From JAJPJX01 sp964568355 (lineage in GTDB: Bacteria; Acidobacteriota; Terriglobia; Bryobacterales; Bryobacteraceae), in contig CAZMRK010000091.1 of NCBI GenBank assembly GCA_964568355.1, positions 1 to 6,808 of the forward strand: a stretch of 6,808 bases of DNA, read 5' to 3'. The notes below the pieces were generated by a model. The model searched no databases and was not told the DNA's origin. It saw only the letters and a program-made list of their open reading frames with translations. Below are positions 1 to 5,252 of this stretch, piece after piece. Position 1 is the stretch's first letter. Every line of letters starts with the position of its first letter. Both the position numbers and the translations under genes were made by a program.

Positions 1-768
1 GACGCCGCTAACACGGTCAGCCTCGATCCCTACTCTGCGGAGGTGCTCGATGTTCAGCGGGCGGAAAACCTCCCGGCGGGCGAACGGCTCGCCCACACCG
101 CCGACCCTCTTCACTTCGGCGACTTCGGCGGCCTGGCTACCCAGCTGCTATGGAGTTTCTTCGGGCTTGCGTTACCCGTCATGATTCTTGCGGGCTCCTA
201 CCTTTCCATCCGCCGCACTGGCGAGCGCTCCGAATGGTTACGTATCCGGCGGTGGACGTTGGGAACGTGGGCTTCACTCTTTATTTTTTGCTACGCGCTC
301 TACTGCTGCGTCCCGGCGGCTACTCGCTATAAGACACCCGCGATTCCGGCCTTCGCGCCGCAAGGCGAAGTGCAAGTAGGACCCTGGCAAGTCAGGCTCG
401 AAGCCGCCGCCCATACCATTCGTGCCACTGCCGCCAACGCAAATTTCAAGGCAGTCTCGATTGCGTTCAGTGACAGCGCCAAGCCGCAACCGCTCAAACC
501 GCGCGCGCTCGCCTACCAGTCCGCGGCCCTGGAGTTGCCTGACAACTACGACGGTGATCTACGCATCCTCATCGAAGACTGGAACGGAGTGAAGCATCGT
601 GCCAGGCACGGCTTGGCCCCCTCGGCATTCAACTCTCAGGCTCGTGTGATTCCCGAGGAAGGCGCCTCTACCGGCACCGGCACCTGGTTCTTTCTCGTTC
701 CCTTTATGGCAGTCATCGTCGGAACTTTTCTCGTTTGGACTGCCCGCTTCGGCCATTGGCGTCTCTAG
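1..768 (+). CDS. PepSY-associated membrane protein, C-terminal part (5' end outside window)
   Basis: The frame is open from base 1 to the TAG at 766-768 (255 residues), so the gene starts upstream; the GTG at 43 is internal. The visible part starts with a stretch of the type LDPYSAEVL, then PLHFGDFGG at about residues 41-49. These are hallmarks of the PepSY-associated transmembrane family (PF03929), whose members occur in iron/siderophore-linked reductases and other envelope proteins. Three hydrophobic segments follow: about residues 53-74, 89-110 and 229-249. Between the second and third lies a roughly 115-residue soluble region, probably periplasmic, with beta-type alternation (VGPWQVRLEA, LRILIEDWNG). 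The short tail ends FGHWRL. The missing N-terminal part would be expected to carry the PepSY domain(s) and the first helix. The gene converges on the ATPase gene, with 77 nt between the stops, and nothing ties it to the fluoride locus. The family call is fairly secure; the substrate is unknown. Confidence 0.75.
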   Translation, partial: DAANTVSLDPYSAEVLDVQRAENLPAGERLAHTADPLHFGDFGGLATQLLWSFFGLALPVMILAGSYLSIRRTGERSEWLRIRRWTLGTWASLFIFCYALYCCVPAATRYKTPAIPAFAPQGEVQVGPWQVRLEAAAHTIRATAANANFKAVSIAFSDSAKPQPLKPRALAYQSAALELPDNYDGDLRILIEDWNGVKHRARHGLAPSAFNSQARVIPEEGASTGTGTWFFLVPFMAVIVGTFLVWTARFGHWRL

Positions 769-845
769 CAGGCGTCCTGTACGACCGCGCTGTTGCTCCT
801 GGCGGACGTCAGAATGCAGGCTTTGCGCGAACGGCGAGATCGGGA

Positions 846-1610
846 TCAACCGAGGTATCTCATCATCGCATCGATTCGAACCAAGCCGAATTTGATGTAG
901 CTTCCCGAGACATACTGAGGTTTCGCCACGAGCCGGCACATTTCGACAATCTGACCGGGGTTGCCCTTGGCAGAAGCGAGCACCTTCTCACGGAATTCGT
1001 CCAGTCCTGGATGGCGAACTCCAAAGTACTCAACCGCCCGCTCGAAGAGTAACAAGGACTCGCGGTTGGAAAGCGGCTTAAGCTGGATCCTCCGGCGCGG
1101 GTCCCAGAAGAGCCGGGCTAGTGCTCCCAGCTTGGCCGGATCTCGCGCGGCCGCCAGAAGCACCATACCGGGGGCGTGGGAAAGGCGCTGGAGGAACCGG
1201 TAGACCGGGAAGCTCGCACCCGTCACGCCATCCAGGACCAGCACACGGGGTTCCTGTCCCAGGGCATGCCAAAGTAGACCCTTCAGATGGACGCTGGTCT
1301 GCTGTGTGAGCCATCGTTCCCAGTGGGCGCGGCTGGGGAGCATGCTCCGAAGATTCTGGTGACCGGACTCCATCAGCCGTTTTGTCAGGATCACGACGAG
1401 ATCATGAAGACTTTCAAAACGTGGAATGTGAACCGGGCGCATGCGACCACGGAGCGCACGCTCGGCGCACTCGATGAGCCTGGTTTTCCCGCTTCCCGCC
1501 ATCCCCAAAAGGAGCACGGATTCCCCGTGTTCGATCGCGCGGATTAGCTGTCGAAGCTCGGACGCCATACCGGCCAGCGGGATGCTGTTGTCCGCGATCT
1601 CCGGGTCCAT
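846..1610 (-). CDS. Small STAND/AAA-like P-loop ATPase, third gene of the antiporter operon
   Basis: This is a 254-residue soluble protein. Walker A is GMAGSGKT at residues 36-43, preceded by a beta strand SVLLL. Walker B is RVLVLDG at about 122-128 (Asp127, followed by Gly rather than the second acidic residue of many AAA+ enzymes). A sensor-1-like strand MVLLAAARDP spans about 149-158. The block IQLKPLSNRESLLLFERA (175-192) followed by AKGNPGQIVEMCRL (214-227) is typical of STAND/AAA_16/AAA_22 NTPases, where the L-x-PL-s-x-E and GNP motifs mark the helical lid. No effector, sensor repeat, DNA-binding or membrane segment is visible, so it is a bare NTPase module. The ATG lies one base after the USP stop (TGA-C-ATG), implying translational coupling and cotranscription from the fluoride-riboswitch promoter. 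Its role is unknown: a regulator, a chaperone-like partner of the antiporter or a sensor are all possible. The NTPase class is secure; the subfamily is less so. Confidence 0.8.
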   Translation of the reverse strand: MDPEIADNSIPLAGMASELRQLIRAIEHGESVLLLGMAGSGKTRLIECAERALRGRMRPVHIPRFESLHDLVVILTKRLMESGHQNLRSMLPSRAHWERWLTQQTSVHLKGLLWHALGQEPRVLVLDGVTGASFPVYRFLQRLSHAPGMVLLAAARDPAKLGALARLFWDPRRRIQLKPLSNRESLLLFERAVEYFGVRHPGLDEFREKVLASAKGNPGQIVEMCRLVAKPQYVSGSYIKFGLVRIDAMMRYLG

Positions 1611-1611
1611 G

Positions 1612-2034
1612 TCACTTCACGACGAGCACGCTGCAATGAGCCATTCGTACGATCCCCTGCGAGGTGCCGCCCCACAGGTGTTCATAGATTCGCGAGTGCC
1701 CGGTGAAGCCAATGACCAGCAAATCAACCGGGTCGGCGGCGGTCAAATCACAAATGGCCTTCACGGGGTGGCCGGCAACGATCGTGGCTTCCACATCGAT
1801 GCCTTTCAGAGCCGCCCGCTTTCGACACTGCTCGGTTACAGCACTGAAGTATGCCTCGGTTTCTTCTCTTTCTTCGCGCATTTCCTCGAGATTCTCGGCA
1901 TAGCGGGGCAGATCTTCCTCCACGCAGACGACGCGCACGCCTGCCTGCAGTGACTGAGCAAGGTCCAGCGCGGCATCGAAGGCTTTCCGGGCGCCATCCG
2001 AGCCGTCGTGTGCAACGAGGATACGGCGAATCAC
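1612..2034 (-). CDS. Universal stress protein (single UspA domain)
   Basis: This 140-residue protein matches the UspA fold (PF00582) at normal single-domain length. The N-terminal strand ILVAHDGS (residues 5-12) includes the conserved Asp10 that contacts adenine in ATP-binding USPs. The C-terminal nucleotide loop is GFTGHSRIYEHLWGGTS (109-125), ending in the usual CSVLVV strand. The canonical motif is G-x2-G-x9-G-(S/T); here the position after G122 is Gly123, so the phosphate-contacting Ser/Thr is replaced or shifted by one. A charged helical stretch (about 46-78, rich in Glu/Arg) follows the second strand. The GTG start at 2034-2032 is chosen because GGAGGT lies six bases upstream and the domain begins at once; the frame is open further upstream, but that part only shadows the antiporter. 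The start overlaps the antiporter stop as GTGA, a typical coupling arrangement. USPs near cation/proton antiporters often act as nucleotide-dependent regulators of the transporter; that role here is inferred. Confidence 0.93.
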   Translation of the reverse strand: MIRRILVAHDGSDGARKAFDAALDLAQSLQAGVRVVCVEEDLPRYAENLEEMREEREETEAYFSAVTEQCRKRAALKGIDVEATIVAGHPVKAICDLTAADPVDLLVIGFTGHSRIYEHLWGGTSQGIVRMAHCSVLVVK

Positions 2035-3248
2035 GGCTGCACCTCCTGGCGCAACGGTTCGAGCCGCGAGGCCGGCGTGTGCCCCGCGGGTGCTTCTACG
2101 CGAGCCAGCAGATGCCGGGGCAGGAAAAATGCGTTGGCGACGGCGGTCGGTACGACCGCGCTGCCGATTACGGTGGCGACGAGATACGAATACTGGGCGT
2201 CTGAGATGATGCCGTGATTCAACCCGAACAGCGCCGAGATCGTACCAAACGTCAGTCCGGTCGACATCATCAGGGAGTAGTACAGTCCCTCGTGACCAAC
2301 GTAGTTGAAGCGCCGGACTGTCGGAACGAGAGCAATCATCTTGGTGCTCATCTTGGCGGCGAACAGCACCACGACTGCGAGTGGAGCGGCGATGAGGGCG
2401 GGCACGGAGACGAGAGCACCGGCGCGGATGAAGTAGAACGGAGTCAGCAGGCCGAAGGTGAGCGTCCGGAGTCTCCGGACCAGAAGGTGGTCCTTGCCTA
2501 CCGTCCCGGCGAGAATCATGCCGATGATATAGGCCGGCAGAACCGCCTCGCTGCCGGCCCATGCCGCCAGGCCTCCCATCGCGAAGAGCAGGAACAGAAT
2601 GAACTTAGTTTCCAACTCCGAGACGCGCCCGCCGAACTTTCGGAAGAAGCGCGGGGTGGCGAACGGCAGTGCGATGAATACGACCACCGCAACGGCGATG
2701 AAATTCAATGTCCGCATGGTGAAGGGAGCGAAGATCAGCCCAAGTGCGATAACCGTTCCGAGATCATTCACAAAGCAGGCCGCCAGAATCGCCTTCCCGA
2801 ACTCGGTCTGGTTCAGTCCAAGTTCCAGCATGACGGCATACACGACGGCCACCGAAGTGGTGGAAAGAGCGATTCCCGCGAGCCAACTGGCACCGGCTTT
2901 CCAGTGAAGAAAGTAGTGGGCCACGGCCGCGGCGCCGAAAAATGGGGCGAAGAAGCCGACGAGCCCCACGATGCCCGCCTCTTTCCACTTGGCTCGAAAT
3001 ATGGACGGATCCAACTCCGCGCCGGCAAGGAACGTCAATACGATTGCTCCGGTGCCGGCGAGAAATGCAATCCAGTCGGACTTCGCTCCCAAGGCCTGCG
3101 AACCAATGAGCGCACCGATGATGAGTTGGGCTACGGTCCCGACCACGATCTCCGATAGCGCGTTCGAAATCCGCAGCCAGATCGAGAGGAGAACGGCAAC
3201 GAGCGCGAGTAGCAGCCACAGCGCCGCCACAAGCCATACGCTTTCCAT
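2031..3248 (-). CDS. CPA2-type cation/proton antiporter (Na+/H+ exchanger family)
   Basis: This 405-residue protein is hydrophobic throughout, with about 12-13 membrane helices, and fits the Na_H_Exchanger family (PF00999). It has only the membrane domain: no TrkA-N/RCK domain and a short tail of about 25 residues. Recognisable parts are LTFLAGAELDPS (71-82), the crossover-type segment LSTTSVAVVYAVM (128-140), the ion-site motif FVNDLGTVIALG (159-170), a TM10-like FYFIRAGALVS with Arg275, and MSTGLTFGTISALFGL (328-343). The ion site is Asn161-Asp162. In NhaA/NapA it is Asp-Asp (electrogenic), whereas Asn-Asp is usual in electroneutral NhaP/CPA1 exchangers. ATG 3248-3246 follows TAGGAGTG by seven bases, and no other start is needed. 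It is the first gene of a three-gene operon behind a fluoride riboswitch. Proton/cation antiporters are, as I recall, among the genes reported downstream of fluoride riboswitches, presumably because HF entry acidifies the cytoplasm. The ion exchanged here is not established. Confidence 0.9.
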   Translation of the reverse strand: MESVWLVAALWLLLALVAVLLSIWLRISNALSEIVVGTVAQLIIGALIGSQALGAKSDWIAFLAGTGAIVLTFLAGAELDPSIFRAKWKEAGIVGLVGFFAPFFGAAAVAHYFLHWKAGASWLAGIALSTTSVAVVYAVMLELGLNQTEFGKAILAACFVNDLGTVIALGLIFAPFTMRTLNFIAVAVVVFIALPFATPRFFRKFGGRVSELETKFILFLLFAMGGLAAWAGSEAVLPAYIIGMILAGTVGKDHLLVRRLRTLTFGLLTPFYFIRAGALVSVPALIAAPLAVVVLFAAKMSTKMIALVPTVRRFNYVGHEGLYYSLMMSTGLTFGTISALFGLNHGIISDAQYSYLVATVIGSAVVPTAVANAFFLPRHLLARVEAPAGHTPASRLEPLRQEVQP

Positions 3249-3255
3249 GGCAATT

Positions 3256-3263
3256 CACTCCTA
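3256..3263 (-). promoter_or_regulatory. Antiporter Shine-Dalgarno, complementary to the riboswitch switching strand
   Basis: On the minus strand this reads TAGGAGTG, seven bases before the antiporter ATG. Its first seven bases are the exact reverse complement of ACTCCTA at 3329-3323, the 3' pseudoknot strand of the fluoride aptamer. A second copy of TAGGAGTG lies at 3309-3302, between the aptamer and this site. A strand that pairs either inside the aptamer or with the ribosome binding site is a classic translational riboswitch arrangement. Which of the two copies pairs in the ligand-free RNA cannot be decided by eye. Confidence 0.75.
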
Positions 3264-3320
3264 TTTCGTTGTGTGGTGGGATGAGCCGCCGGAAGGGTCC
3301 GCACTCCTACAGCTTCCCGC

Positions 3321-3368
3321 CATAGGAGTCATTGGCCGCATAGCGGCATAAAGCGGACTCCACCGCTC
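3321..3368 (-). promoter_or_regulatory. Fluoride riboswitch (crcB motif) ahead of the antiporter operon
   Basis: Read on the minus strand from 3367, AGCGG (3367-3363) pairs with CCGCT (3356-3352) around the loop TGGAGT. GCCGC (3347-3343) pairs with GCGGC (3339-3335) around a three-base loop. After CAATG comes ACTCC (3329-3325), the exact complement of loop bases GGAGT (3361-3357), giving the pseudoknot of the fluoride aptamer. The 3' end CAATGACTCCTAT matches the conserved GAUGACUCCUAC-type tail of the crcB motif (RF01734), with a final C-to-U change. The linker between the two hairpins is TTAT rather than the usual AAC-containing stretch, the main departure from consensus. The aptamer starts 6-8 bases after the -10 box, so it would sit at the very 5' end of the transcript. 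It would be expected to turn the antiporter-USP-ATPase operon on when fluoride binds. Confidence 0.85.
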
Positions 3369-3374
3369 GTCTCG

Positions 3375-3404
3375 ATTATATGAGGCGAAGGAGAAGCGTT
3401 TCAA
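3375..3404 (-). promoter_or_regulatory. Sigma70-type promoter of the antiporter operon
   Basis: On the minus strand, TTGAAA (3404-3399) and a consensus TATAAT (3380-3375) are separated by 18 bases. The predicted start lies around 3367-3369, exactly at the 5' end of the fluoride aptamer. Agreement between promoter and aptamer position supports both calls. It faces away from the crcB promoter; 43 bases separate the two -35 boxes. Confidence 0.8.
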
Positions 3405-3447
3405 GGAAAATCGGCGAGCGTCGCCAGGGCCGTACCTCTCTGTACTA

Positions 3448-3476
3448 TTGAGAAATTTCGGCTGCCGGCGTATATT
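3448..3476 (+). promoter_or_regulatory. Sigma70-type promoter of the crcB-DUF190-eno operon
   Basis: TTGAGA (3448-3453) and TATATT (3471-3476) have a 17-base spacer. The expected transcription start, about seven bases after the -10 box, is the A at 3483, the first base of the plus-strand fluoride aptamer. Between the two divergent promoters lie a small inverted repeat, GGCGA-gcg-TCGCC (3413-3425), and a pair of GTAC copies (3432-3435 and 3442-3445). Either could be an operator, but nothing identifies a binding protein. Confidence 0.8.
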
Positions 3477-3482
3477 GGAAGC

Positions 3483-3533
3483 AGCGGTGGAGTTCGCTAC
3501 AACCGCCGTCAGCGACGGCCAATAACTCCTACA
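3483..3533 (+). promoter_or_regulatory. Fluoride riboswitch (crcB motif) ahead of crcB
   Basis: AGCGG (3483-3487) pairs with TCGCT (3494-3498; one G-U pair) around TGGAGT. GCCGTC (3505-3510) pairs with GACGGC (3514-3519) around AGC. GGAGTT (3489-3494) can pair with AACTCC (3524-3529) to form the pseudoknot, sharing one base with the first stem. The linker ACAACC contains the conserved AAC, and the tail AATAACTCCTAC agrees with the crcB motif (RF01734). Its position directly upstream of a real crcB gene, with a promoter start at its first base, makes the assignment strong. The first hairpin loop and the 3' tail are nearly the same as in the minus-strand aptamer, which suggests common origin by inverted duplication. 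Confidence 0.92.
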
Positions 3534-3730
3534 GTGATTTTGCTGTGGGAATGGCTGTCAGCCCCTCCCTAGCCGAATCACCCAGACAATCCGAACAGGA
3601 GATTCCTCTATGCCGGTGGTCCTCCGTGGTGCCACTCGCCGATGCCAGTTTGCTGCAGGGTGTCGAGGATCCCGTTTTGCGGGATCTGTCGGAGGAGTGA
3701 AACACAGGCGGAGAAAGGGGAACCTTCTCG
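3534..3730 (+). other. Long crcB leader (expression platform) with hairpins
   Basis: There are 197 bases between the aptamer and the crcB start. A perfect 7-bp hairpin, GATCCCG/CGGGATC with a TTTTG loop, spans 3668-3686. A second hairpin, GAGAA-(A)-GG/CC-TTCTC capped by GGAA (a GNRA tetraloop), spans 3711-3729 and includes the purine-rich stretch AAAGGGG just before the start codon. Neither is followed by a T-run, so I see no intrinsic terminator; control of translation or Rho-dependent termination is more likely. The aptamer strand ACTCCT (3525-3530) has complements at AGGAGT (3693-3698) and, for CTCCT, at AGGAG (3597-3601). Two short frames start in this leader (ATG 3551, and ATG 3610 with the AGGAG above); neither is a recognisable protein. 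Confidence 0.55.
3551..3700 (+). CDS. Possible 49-residue leader ORF upstream of crcB
   Basis: ATG 3551 to TGA 3698-3700 is open in the same frame as crcB, whose TTG start is 30 bases further on. The peptide is mildly acidic at its end (DPVLRDLSEE), has no signal peptide or membrane segment, and resembles nothing I recognise. The site upstream of the ATG (GTGGGA directly before it) is a poor ribosome binding site. The frame spans the 3668-3686 hairpin, so the structure may be why the sequence is kept. It could be a leader peptide, a decayed gene or chance; chance is quite possible at this length. Confidence 0.2.
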   Translation: MAVSPSLAESPRQSEQEIPLCRWSSVVPLADASLLQGVEDPVLRDLSEE

Positions 3731-4105
3731 TTGGACAGGTATCTGGTCGTATTAGCCGGCGCAGGTCTCGGAGGCTTAGCGCGCTACATTGCCGGGACGT
3801 GGATCTCCGGCAGGTTCGGCGCGCGGTTCCCGCTGGGCACGTTCCTCATCAACGTCACCGGCGCCTTCCTTATCGGTGTCCTGATGACTTTACTCACGGA
3901 GCGATTCCAGCCGCACCCAAACTGGCGTCTATTTCTGGTTGTGGGCGTCCTCGGCGGATACACGACTTTTTCCAGCTTCGAGTACGAGACATTTCAGGCT
4001 CTCCACACCGGAGCCTATTGGGTCGGTCTCGGGTATTTGATCGGGAGCGTCGTGTTCGGCTACCTGGGGGTGTGGCTGGGTGTGATTGTCGCAAGTGGTC
4101 GCTAA
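3731..4105 (+). CDS. crcB: CrcB/Fluc fluoride channel
   Basis: This 124-residue protein has the standard length of single-gene Fluc channels, which export fluoride passively as dual-topology homodimers. Four hydrophobic segments are visible (about 5-20, 35-55, 66-82, 95-120). Family signatures are GGLARY (14-19), the pore segment GTFLINVTG (36-44) with Asn41, and GGYTTFSSFEYE (75-86), which carries the backbone sodium site and the two pore phenylalanines Phe80 and Phe83. The start is TTG: an in-frame TGA at 3698-3700 bars anything longer, no ATG or GTG lies between, and translation from TTG gives the usual short N-terminus MDRYLVVLAGAGLGGL. AAAGGGG lies ten bases upstream, partly inside a small hairpin, so initiation is probably weak or regulated. 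A fluoride riboswitch precedes it and DUF190 genes follow after 16 bases. Confidence 0.96.
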   Translation: MDRYLVVLAGAGLGGLARYIAGTWISGRFGARFPLGTFLINVTGAFLIGVLMTLLTERFQPHPNWRLFLVVGVLGGYTTFSSFEYETFQALHTGAYWVGLGYLIGSVVFGYLGVWLGVIVASGR

Positions 4106-4121
4106 TTGGACTGGAGGCGCA

Positions 4122-4844
4122 ATGCTGACGAGAGGGCCGGCAAAGAAAGTCACGATTTTCATCAACGAGGACACTCAGCATCATATGACGGCATTGCACG
4201 ATGCCATCATGACGTACCTGATGCACAAGGGCGTCACTGGGGCGACTGCCACGAAGGCATTCTCGGGGTACGGCATCAACCAGAGGCTGCATACGCCGCA
4301 GATCGAAGTTCTCGCCGAGCACCTGCCGATTCGAATCGAGTTTGTGGAAACGAAGGAAAAAGTGGATGAAGTCCTTCCGACCCTGTACGAGATGGTTACC
4401 GACGGCCTGATTGAGGTGCAAGACACCGTCATAGTCAAGGCAGCGCGAAAAATGGCAAAACCGGAACCGCGGCTGCCGCACGAGCGGAAGCAGATGGCCG
4501 CACAACTCCTTCGGATCTACATGGGGGAATCGGACCTCTGCAACGGAGAGCCCCTATACGATGCCATCGTCAAAAGGCTAAGGATGATGGATATTGCCGG
4601 AGCCACCGTCTACCGCGGAATCATGGGTTACGGAGCGAAGGGCCACGAACATAAAAGGACGTTCTTTCACCCCACTCGGGATCTCCCCGTAATGGTTTCG
4701 GTCATCGATAGCTCTGAGAAGATTGCCGCTGCCTCGGACGCGATTGAAGGCATGATCGACAACGGGCTGATCGTGATTTCCGATGTGGATATGGTCCGGC
4801 TGATCCGTAGCCGGGAAGTATCGGAGCCTCCCCATGCAAGCTAG
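4122..4844 (+). CDS. Tandem two-domain DUF190 (PII-like) protein
   Basis: This 240-residue protein is made of two DUF190 (PF02641) repeats joined by a charged linker of about 20 residues. Domain 1 covers about 8-107: KKVTIFINE, GVTGATATKAFSGYG, LPIRIEFVE, VLPTLYEMVTDGLIEVQD. Domain 2 covers about 127-228: LLRIYMGESD, GEPLYDAIVKRL, IAGATVYRGIMGYG, LPVMVSVIDS, IEGMIDNGLIVISDVDMV. DUF190 proteins are usually about 100-115 residues, so this one is a fusion. DUF190 has a ferredoxin-like fold related to PII/GlnB signalling proteins. Domain 1 lacks the GxPLYxAI motif shared by domain 2 and the next gene. The ATG at 4122 is preferred because GGAGG lies four bases before it and the conserved part starts eight residues in; a TTG at 4086 would overlap crcB. 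Position directly after crcB agrees with the common crcB-DUF190 linkage. The molecular role in fluoride tolerance is not known. Confidence 0.9.
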   Translation: MLTRGPAKKVTIFINEDTQHHMTALHDAIMTYLMHKGVTGATATKAFSGYGINQRLHTPQIEVLAEHLPIRIEFVETKEKVDEVLPTLYEMVTDGLIEVQDTVIVKAARKMAKPEPRLPHERKQMAAQLLRIYMGESDLCNGEPLYDAIVKRLRMMDIAGATVYRGIMGYGAKGHEHKRTFFHPTRDLPVMVSVIDSSEKIAAASDAIEGMIDNGLIVISDVDMVRLIRSREVSEPPHAS

Positions 4845-5187
4845 CACTCCAGGTAGACTGCTCCGGATTCATATATCCGAGCTGGATCGTATAAACGGCA
4901 AGCCGCTCTACGAAGCGATCGTCACCAAGTGCCGTGAGATGAAGATCGCCGGCGCCACCGTGTTCAGTGGAATCGAAGGCTATGGCGGCAGCGCGGAACT
5001 CCATAAAGGGCACGTGGTGAGAAACGATCGCCCGATCGTGATCTCGATTGTGGATAGTGCCGAGAATATCGAGCGCCTGATCCCCGAGATGGAGCAGATG
5101 GTGGATACCGGCATGATGGCCGCCTCCGACGTGCGGATGATCCGAATTCAGAAGAGGCCTGTTACTCAGCAGCCCACGGGTGCGTGA
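4834..5187 (+). CDS. Single-domain DUF190 (PII-like) protein
   Basis: This 117-residue protein has one DUF190 domain at normal length. Motifs run LLRIHISELD, GKPLYEAIVTKC, IAGATVFSGIEGYGG, RPIVISIVDS, ENIERLIPEMEQMVDTGMMAASDVRMIRI. It matches domain 2 of the preceding protein much better than that protein's domain 1 does, especially in the GxPLYxAIV, IAGATV and GYG segments, so the two probably arose by local duplication. ATG 4834 lies inside the end of the previous gene (11-base overlap) and follows GGAG by seven bases, so translation is likely coupled. The last ten or so residues (PVTQQPTGA) look disordered. With the preceding two-domain protein the operon encodes three DUF190 domains. Enolase follows after 65 bases. 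Confidence 0.92.
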   Translation: MQASTPGRLLRIHISELDRINGKPLYEAIVTKCREMKIAGATVFSGIEGYGGSAELHKGHVVRNDRPIVISIVDSAENIERLIPEMEQMVDTGMMAASDVRMIRIQKRPVTQQPTGA

Positions 5188-5252
5188 TCGGCAGCCTCAG
5201 GGAACGCCTTGGATTTTTGACGGCCCGCCAAAATTCTTGAAAGGAGTCATTT

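Noticed and set aside
769..845. Bidirectional terminator between the convergent PepSY and ATPase genes
   Set aside because: Only imperfect inverted repeats are present, with no T-run on either strand.
2035..2562. Upstream extension of the universal stress protein frame (316 residues if started at 2562)
   Set aside because: The extra N-terminal part is Arg/Ser-rich and lies wholly inside the antiporter gene in another frame; the USP domain begins exactly at the GTG at 2034, which has its own GGAGGT.
2214..3158. 314-codon plus-strand frame opposite the antiporter
   Set aside because: It is a highly charged, polar sequence antisense to a membrane protein gene, the expected mirror of hydrophobic codons. 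No domain is visible.
4086..4121. Earlier TTG start for the two-domain DUF190 protein
   Set aside because: It would overlap the end of crcB and add 12 non-conserved residues; ATG 4122 has GGAGG upstream.
3610..4128. 172-codon frame from ATG 3610, preceded by AGGAG
   Set aside because: From 3731 on it is the out-of-frame reading of crcB and the product is Arg-rich low-complexity sequence. Initiation at 3610 as a leader event is possible, but the long protein is not credible.
5215..5252. Possible promoter (TTGACG) or terminator hairpin (TTTTG/CAAAA) before enolase
   Set aside because: No -10 box lies at a proper distance, and the hairpin has a mismatch and no T-run; cotranscription with crcB and the DUF190 genes is simpler.
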